Assembly (NCBI RefSeq): GCF_031755915.1
Contig: NC_083389.1
Location: 14,005,001 to 14,069,000, forward strand
Direction: 5' to 3'
Source of the DNA: Ziziphus jujuba
Taxonomy: Eukaryota > Streptophyta > Magnoliopsida > Rosales > Rhamnaceae
Length of the DNA stretch: 64,000 nucleotides
The notes below the pieces were generated by a model. The model was not told the DNA's origin and did not search any database. It worked only from the letters and a program-made list of their open reading frames with translations. Below, in pieces: positions 57,367-64,000 of the stretch; within the stretch, counting starts at the first letter, position 1, and each line of letters opens with the position of its first letter. Position numbers and translations under genes: made by a program.

Positions 57367-59445
57367 CTATGAATCAAATAAACCAAATTATAGATGACAT
57401 AGTCATTGACTATCTATTTATTTTTTAGACTGAGAGAAAAAAAACAATGACCATCACGATCTCTTGTGGGATTGCATGCTCTCCTACTACTTTTTCTTTT
57501 TTCTGTTTTTTTTTTTTTACTGTTTTTTTTTTCCCACCCGACAAAGGGATTGTTTTGTTAATTATGAGTTTAGAGCTTTAATGAATGTTGGGGTTAGTTA
57601 AAATATATTGTTCAATTCTGAAAATGGGTTTTATTATTTTTGTATAGTTATGTTTGTTTGATGGTGTGGGGTTTAAGGATAGAACAAAAGAATAATCTTA
57701 AAGCAAGGTTTTTGAGGGTGGTTCATTTTAAAATAATTAGATGTTATGTGAATGCTAAGGACATTTATTTAAGTATGGTTTTAGTATAATAATGGGGAAA
57801 AAAAAGGGAAAAAAAAAAGAAGAAGAATTGATGTGTGTTTTTGGGCATGGGTAGAGGGTACTCAACTTTTACTCTACTTAATTAAAAAGCTTTTGGTTTA
57901 ATGATTTGAAAAAGAAAAAAAGAAAAAAACAATGGGTATGACGGAAAAAAAAAACAAAAAAATGAAAGTCTTTAACACGTGTGGGAAAGAGACATGATGG
58001 GTAGGAGAATGCTAAAAGGGAAAGCTTATTTTAATTTTAAGCCACTTGAGCAAGTGTGAAAATTTTGTAGCCAACAATTTATATTGAGTTGTTTTTTACA
58101 TGGTGTTCATAAAAAGTTTTTTTATTTAGATTTTGGTTGGTTGTTGAATATGCTACATTTCATTTTGCAATTTCTAAAACAAATAATGAAATAAGGGAAG
58201 ACTATAGAATGAGAAACACGGATGCTCTGGCAGTTGTTAGAGCTCTCAAAAAATGGATATTTGAGATAATCTACGCAGACAAGCTAGTCCTTTTGTTAAC
58301 ATAAATACATGTTGGTTTTTCATATATCAATATGTGATATTGGGTGAAGAATTGAAATATAAATCATATGCATGTGCACACAAAAGCAATGAAAAATGCA
58401 AAGATCCATGCACAATAAAATTCATGAACTCACAAAAGAATTGAAATGCACGAGGAAATTAAGTAATAAGACAAAGGAATGGAAAAAATTAAAGTTACCA
58501 ATTTTGTAGTGAATAACACAATCCTCAGGTTCTTTGTCGTCACTGATAAAGAGAGTAGGGGGAGCGAAAAGCTGAAAACAAAAAAAAAATAGAAAAGGAA
58601 AAAAGCCAATGGCATTTAAATACTGAAAACCAAGGAAATAGGCTTTAAAATATTATAAATCAAAATCTTTACTTACATGGTAAGTCAAAGTCCTTTCTGA
58701 AGTATAATAATGAAGTCCAGAATTTTGTATAAAGTACACCAACTCTATCCTTACCATACTGTAAGTCATTATAACCATAATCCATGCCATACCACAACCC
58801 CTGACACCTGTATGGCAAAATAAAAAAAGAAGCATAAAATGTGGATCTCACCAGTATGACAACTGTTGAAGATCAAATATGTGATGGAACATTCAAGGAT
58901 TTTAATTAACGTAATAGATAAAAGATAAAAGGCTAATGCAAAGCAATAGTTGGAGTAAGTCCAATCCATTATTTATTAACAAAAAAGTCCAGCCCATTTA
59001 ACAGAAATTTATTTAATATTTAAAGTGAAAAAATTTACTACACTCACATATGATAAAATATTTAACAAAAATATTTATTTTTTTAAATTTGCTTTGAAAA
59101 TCATATATATATATATATATTGTATGCACATATTCATATACACATCAAAACATAAATTATTTCTTCATTTTACATTTATTTTTTTATACATATTGGATCA
59201 AATCAGTATCATATTATATATATAATACATATATTAATTTTTATGTGAATGAATCAAATTCCATATATGCAAGCACATATTAGAATTTATATATATTTTT
59301 TTTTCTGGGTAACGGACATTTTCTTTGGAAAAAAAAAAAGAAAAAAGAAAAAAGTAGACTAAAGAAACAGGATATTTTATTTCCACACAACAACACATGG
59401 AAAACCTTGATCACCCTATTTGGGGTTTCATTGTCTCTACATTCA
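57367..59445. other. upstream/intronic region of RPA-like gene, no firm exon
   Basis: A candidate exon on - lies at about 58680-58807, between TACAG and CCAT|GTAAGT. One of its frames stays open (GLWYGMDYGYNDLQYGKDR) but shows no recognisable OB-fold. The rest is AT-rich with T and A runs. Confidence 0.25.
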
Positions 59446-61735
59446 TAAATAAGATAAATCATAACCCAAAATTCTTTAACAATTTCACCAAGCTTATCAA
59501 ATATGATCAATAGATTCCAAGTTAATGACTACATTGAAATAGTACTGAATTCCAGAACCAACTAAAAGGTTTACACGGCTTCCAATAACAAACAAATAAA
59601 ATACAAATCCTAATCTTATTTTCTCTAAAATTGAAACAGATAAATAAACTTGGTCCAAATTGAAAGGCAGAAAAAATCCAATCTACACATGAACATACAG
59701 GAAGAGAATATAGATTTTGGTGGAAAATGGAAAGCCCATTAGAGAGAGAGAGACCACGAAGGATTGTTGAGGAGGAAGGAAGAATAAATAAGGAAAGAAA
59801 GAAAAAATAAAATATAATATACACTCACCAGATGACCCAAGCGACCTTGAAGCACATCCCAGAGTATAGATTCCAAGTTAATGACTACATTGAAACAATA
59901 CTGAATTCCATAACCAACTAAAAGGTTTACACGGCTTCCAATAACAAGCAAATAAAATACAAATCCTAATCTTATTTTCTCTAAAATTGAAACAGATAAA
60001 TAAACTTGGTCCAAATTGAAAGGCAGAAAAAAATCCAATCTATACATAAACATACAAGAAGAGAATATAGATTTTGGTGGAAAATGGAAAGCCCATTAGA
60101 GAGAGAGAGACCACGGAGGATTGTTGAGGAGGAAGGAAGAATAAATAAGGAAAGAAAGAAAAAATAAAATATAATATACACTCACCAGATGCCCCAAGTG
60201 ACCTTGAAGCACATCCTAGAGTATAGATTCCAAGTTAATGACTACATTGAAACAATACTGAATTCCATAACCAACTAAAAGGTTTACACGGCTTCCAATA
60301 ACAAGCAAATAAAATACAAATCCTAATCTTATTTTCTCTAAAATTGAAACAGATAAATAAACTTGGTCCAAATTGAAAGGCAGAAAAAAACCCAATCTAT
60401 ACATAAACATACAAGAAGAGAATATAGATTTTGGTGGAAAATGGAAAGCCCATTAGAGAGAGAGAGACCACGGAGGATTGTTGAGGAGGAAGGAAGAATA
60501 AATAAGGAAAGAAAGAAAAAATAAAATATAATATACACTCACCAGATGACCCAAGCGACCTTGAAGCACATCCCAGAGTTATTTTTCTTTTCTTCTCTTC
60601 TATTTTTTTTTTTTTTTTGGGTGAATCTGAGCTTAAATGGAAGGAGGAATGAAGAATGCACAGGAGAGGAAAGATTCAACTTCCCGGACAAAAGTTGGTA
60701 GATACTTTAAAAGACGTTAACAACCCTCAAATTTCTTCAAATTTCCAAAAGACATACAAACTAAATAAGATAAATCATAACCCAAAATTCTTTAACAATT
60801 TCACCAAGCTTATCAAATATGATCAATAGATTCCAAGTTAATGACCACATTGAAACAATACTGAATTCCAAAACCAAGTAAAAGGTTTACACGGCTTCCA
60901 ATAACAAACAAATAAAATACAAATCCTAATCTTATTTTCTCTAAAATTGAAACAGATAAATAAACTTGGTCCAAATTGAAAGGCAGAAAAAAACCCAATC
61001 TATACATGAACATACATACAGGAAGAGAATATAGATTTTGGTGGAAAATGGAAAGCCCATTAGAGAGAGAGAGACCACGAAGGATTGTTGAGGAGGAAGG
61101 AAGAATAAATAAGGAAAGAAAGAAAAAATAAAATATAATATACACTCACCAGATGACCCAAGCGACCTTGAAGCACATCCCAGAGTATAGATTCCAAGTT
61201 AATGACTACATTGAAACAATATTGAATTCCAGAACCAACTAAAAGGTTTACATGGCTTCCAATAACAAACAAATAAAATACAAATCCTAATCTTATTTTC
61301 TCTAAAATTGAAACAGATAAATAAACTTGGTCCAAATTGAAAAGCAGAAAAAACCCAATCTATACATAAACATACAGGAAGAGAATATAGATTTTGGTGG
61401 AAAATGGAAAGCCCATTAGAGAGAGAGAGACCACGAAGGATTGTTGAGGAGGAAGGAAGAATAAATAAGGAAAGAAAGAAAAAATATAATATAATATACA
61501 CTCACCAGATGACCCAAGCGACGTTGAAGCACATCCCAGAGTTATTTTTCTTTTCTTCTCTTCTTTTTTTTTTTTTTTTTTTTGGGTGAATCTGAGCTTC
61601 AATGGAAGGAGGAATGAAGAATGCACAGGAGAGGAAAGATTCAACTTCCCGTACAAAAGTTGGTAGATACTTTAAAAGATGTTAACAACCCTCAAATTTC
61701 TTCAAATTTCCAAAAGACATACAAACTGAAGAGCA
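59446..61735 (-). repeat. modular array with exon-like units and splice donors
   Basis: Five ~357-bp units share TAGATTCCAAGTTAATGAC at 59511, 59867, 60224, 60827 and 61188 (spacings 356, 357, 603, 361). A higher-order duplication adds a CT-rich 'tail' (60581-60765, and 61545-61735) after unit 3 and after unit 5, with a shared 5' connector (AAGATAAATCATAACCCAAA at 59451 and 60769). On - each unit opens with GGGATGTGCTTCAAGGTCGC TTGGGTCATCTG followed by GTGAGTG, a consensus splice donor. The tails look like CT-rich promoter/5' UTR sequence. They could be duplicated first exons of the RPA-like gene downstream on -. Confidence 0.85.
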
Positions 61736-62130
61736 CAAAATAAAATAAAACGCAAAAAAAAAAAATGGTCGTTTTTGAACCATTATGAATAGTAAAATAT
61801 GACCAAATCCTTTGGCTCTTCTCATTTATATTATAGACTAAAAGATGTATATATATATAATATACAAATATTCTACTAGACGACGACGTTTAATATGCTA
61901 CATAATCTGATAGTTTTTTAATTCATAATCAAAATATGTTGAATTAAAAGGTTATTGTGCAATATACTATATCCAATATTATCCATCAAAATATCTTCAA
62001 TTTTTTAATATTTGAATTAATTATACTTTAATATCTTACAATTTAGGAATAATTTGTTTCTGCTTTTAAATTTTAGATGGTTCTATCTAAATCTTCAAAT
62101 TTCAATTTGTTACATTTTGTTTTAATTGAC

Positions 62131-62506
62131 GGTATGTTTGGATGGAGATAAAGTTAGTGGGAATTTAATTCTTTAAGGAAAATAATAACTTTTTTGTGTT
62201 TGGATATTTATTGTAAAGTAAAAAAGTATGGGTCTGGAAATTAGATTCCCACAAATGTAGAAAAATATGTGAGAAAGTTGTTCCCAAATATATAAATATC
62301 ATTTTGAGAATTCGAGAGAAAATAGTTTTGAAATTTTTTTAAAATACATATTTATCTTTAATTTATTATATACTGTTAAATTTAATTATTTATAAATCCC
62401 AACTTTTTTATTACTTACCAAACAAATCAAGCGAAAAATTAATTCTTAGGAAACTAAATCCCGAGAATTATTTCCCTCTTAACTTTGATACTTCCCAAAC
62501 GGGGCC
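62131..62506. mobile_element. MITE with ~50-bp imperfect terminal inverted repeats
   Basis: The left end GGTATGTTTGGATGGAGATA and the right end in reverse GGCCCCGTTTGGGAAGTATC share TTTGG, AAAGTTA, GGGAA and AATTCT blocks in order over about 50 bp. The interior is AT-rich and non-coding. The CGTTTGG-type ends are common in Tourist/PIF-related MITEs. No clear TSD was found. Confidence 0.5.
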
Positions 62507-63785
62507 TGAAATTTTTTGCTAACTGTAATTAGTGATTCCGATATATTTAATCAATATTAAAATATAATTTGATGTGGTTTAGATAATTCAGTTTTAATTT
62601 GAATCCTCCTCTCCAATTTATTTAAAAAAAAAGAAGCTTAATTTATTGCAATTTAGTTTTTTTTTGTTTTGGAAAATAAATACATTTTAATATCTTTAAA
62701 TCGTTAACAACCATTTCCTAAAATTTTAGTTGAACCAAAATGCAACTGACATATTTTAAATTTGAGAGGTAAATGCAACTTTTCTAAACTATAACATACT
62801 AAAATGCAACTAAACTTAAATATTTTTTGTATAAAATGTTTTGTTATTAGATAGTAAATTTTTCATATAATGTAAAGGAAAAAAAATTATAAAAAAAAAA
62901 AAGATAATTATATAAAAAGCTATCATAGAATCAAATGCGCCAACCAGGCTTCTAGAATCTAAACATGTAATTCGTGAAGGTATGGTACTATCCGATTGGG
63001 TTTAGAAACCACGTAAGGAATATAATAAGCCAGATAATGAAAAAAATTACAGAAGGGATTTGGAGTCTCTCCTTACAAAGTATTTAACATGCTGTGGAGG
63101 TTGTTTCTCTGGAGGTTAAAATGTCACTTTAATCATTAGTTTTTTTAGGTATAGATAATTTGACAATCCTTTTTTTTTTTTTCTTTTCCTATATTCAAAT
63201 TAATCATAAATTTAATGTTTTCAAATTTTAGGACTATATTTATTAAAACACAGATTTTGAAATAAATTTTCTTCCAAGGTAATTAATCATATATATTGTC
63301 TTCATTAATGTAGATTATCACGAAAATATAACTCAATTAATCATATATATTGTCCTCATTAATCAATGATCCTATCATTTATTCCCAAGTTTTGACAAGA
63401 AAGTCCAAGGATTTGATGCAGAATGTTATTAATGACAGAAGAAACAGAGCAAACAGAGTGTGTGAGATTGAAAGAGAACTCTGAAGATGCTGAGAATTGA
63501 GCGGTGATCCATAAAACCTTATAAGCAATTATTTGGTTGGTTAATTTCTACTATTAAATAATTTTCAAGATGCTGAGGTAAGATCTAGAGAAATCTTTAC
63601 ATTTGACATAATAATTCATTTTCATTACACCTGAAAAAGTCCCTTACAAATTACAACTCTTCTAAAGAGATTTGACATATACAGTATAGTAAATATACAT
63701 GATCAATTTATTCAGTAGAATTTCCATGTATTTACTCTTATTGGAGTAGCTATTAATAAAACATAGAGTAGAATAATCTTTCTAT
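62507..63785. other. intergenic, no gene
   Basis: This is AT-rich sequence. A short direct repeat, TTAATCATATATATTGTC, occurs at 63283 and 63335. No coding sequence is seen. Confidence 0.4.
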
Positions 63786-63863
63786 TTAAGCCCATTCAAA
63801 AACAACAGGAAGCACAGAAATACCCAATGCCAATAACCTCTTCCCCTTCACAACAGTTAGCTG
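63786..63863 (-). pseudogene. Kunitz inhibitor 3' end relic
   Basis: On - this reads VVKGKRLLALGISVLPVVFEWA then a TAA stop (63786-63788). That is the C-terminal pattern of Kunitz inhibitors, (N/K)G.RL.LG...LPV.F, comparable to GVKLMSLGVDGTPLAVEFERVN of gene 3. Upstream codons show no further Kunitz homology, so the body is missing. It is distinct from the 11-21 kb genes and closer in wording to classical trypsin inhibitors. Confidence 0.5.
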
Positions 63864-63965
63864 GTTTTGTAATATGTTTTCTCTCTTGTCATGGTTGATG
63901 AGTTACTTATTTGTGGTACTTTCTTGTGGTCAAATGTCAATCATATGAGCGGTGGAGAAGAAATG

Positions 63966-64000
63966 TGTGAGATCCCACATCGGTTGGAAAGGGGAACGAA
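63966..64000 (+). mobile_element. start of a probable LTR/TRIM element (cut by window end)
   Basis: TGTGAGATCCCACATCGGTT followed by GGAAAGGGGAACGAA is a sequence start I recognise from widespread short plant LTR (TRIM/LARD-type) elements. Only 35 bases are visible, so family and length cannot be confirmed. Confidence 0.45.

Noticed and set aside
59522..61656. Series of similar hydrophobic minus-strand ORFs (FFFLSLFILPSSS)
   Set aside because: They read through the AT-rich intron-like part of each array unit, beyond the splice-donor consensus. They recur because the units are repeated, not because they encode a protein family.

Overview
The window is nuclear DNA of a flowering plant, most likely a eudicot. 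Protein-coding genes with GT..AG introns are scattered through AT-rich intergenic DNA that is crowded with nested plant-type transposable elements. The surviving genes belong to typical plant families: Kunitz/miraculin-like inhibitors, SRG1-like 2-oxoglutarate dioxygenases, an eIF5 copy and an RPA70-like gene. I cannot name the species.

Layout. (1) 1-10.97 kb is the 3' part of a decayed Ty1/copia element (Ale/Retrofit-like pol). A ~2.9 kb solo LTR of a Ty3/gypsy chromovirus family is inserted in its RNase H, with target-site duplication (TSD) CAACA. That LTR is itself split by a second, internally deleted member of the same family (3116-8380). (2) 11.0-21.7 kb is a tandem cluster of Kunitz/miraculin-like inhibitor genes: one frameshifted copy on +, two intact copies on -, and one ghost copy reduced to a promoter and a 3' tail. 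A long inverted repeat (12.17-13.07 kb) holds a further promoter relic, and a solo LTR sits in one duplicate only. (3) 22.4-31.1 kb is a dead 2OG dioxygenase gene. One intron contains a complete, very young Tnt1-like copia element (23569-29224, TSD ATATA, 428-bp LTRs differing at one base by eye, one uninterrupted 1338-aa polyprotein). (4) 31.2-42.0 kb reads as a large PIF/Harbinger transposon: defective nuclease, intact Myb/SANT-like protein, and an unexpected viroplasmin/RNase H1-N-like ORF. It contains a dead eIF5 copy and a 3.58-kb minus-strand solo gypsy LTR (TSD GTTGG). (5) 44.7-47.0 kb is an intact four-exon paralogue of the dead dioxygenase. (6) 48.6-50.8 kb is a non-autonomous hAT element with a perfect 8-bp TSD. 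(7) 52.7-54.4 kb is a hierarchical tandem array (~334-bp units built of ~40-bp subunits). (8) 54.9-57.4 kb holds exons of an RPA70-like gene on -. About 2 kb upstream of them is a modular array (59.4-61.7 kb) whose units each carry an exon-like segment followed by a consensus splice donor. (9) The right end has a MITE, a tiny Kunitz 3' relic and the first bases of a probable TRIM/LTR.

The host genes form two small tandem families, secreted Kunitz inhibitors (probably defence) and oxidative specialised metabolism. In both, some copies are intact and others have been disabled by point lesions and transposon insertions. No bacterial operon, CRISPR array, rRNA or tRNA gene was seen. Exon limits, TSDs and repeat periods were read by eye; no homology search or alignment program was run.
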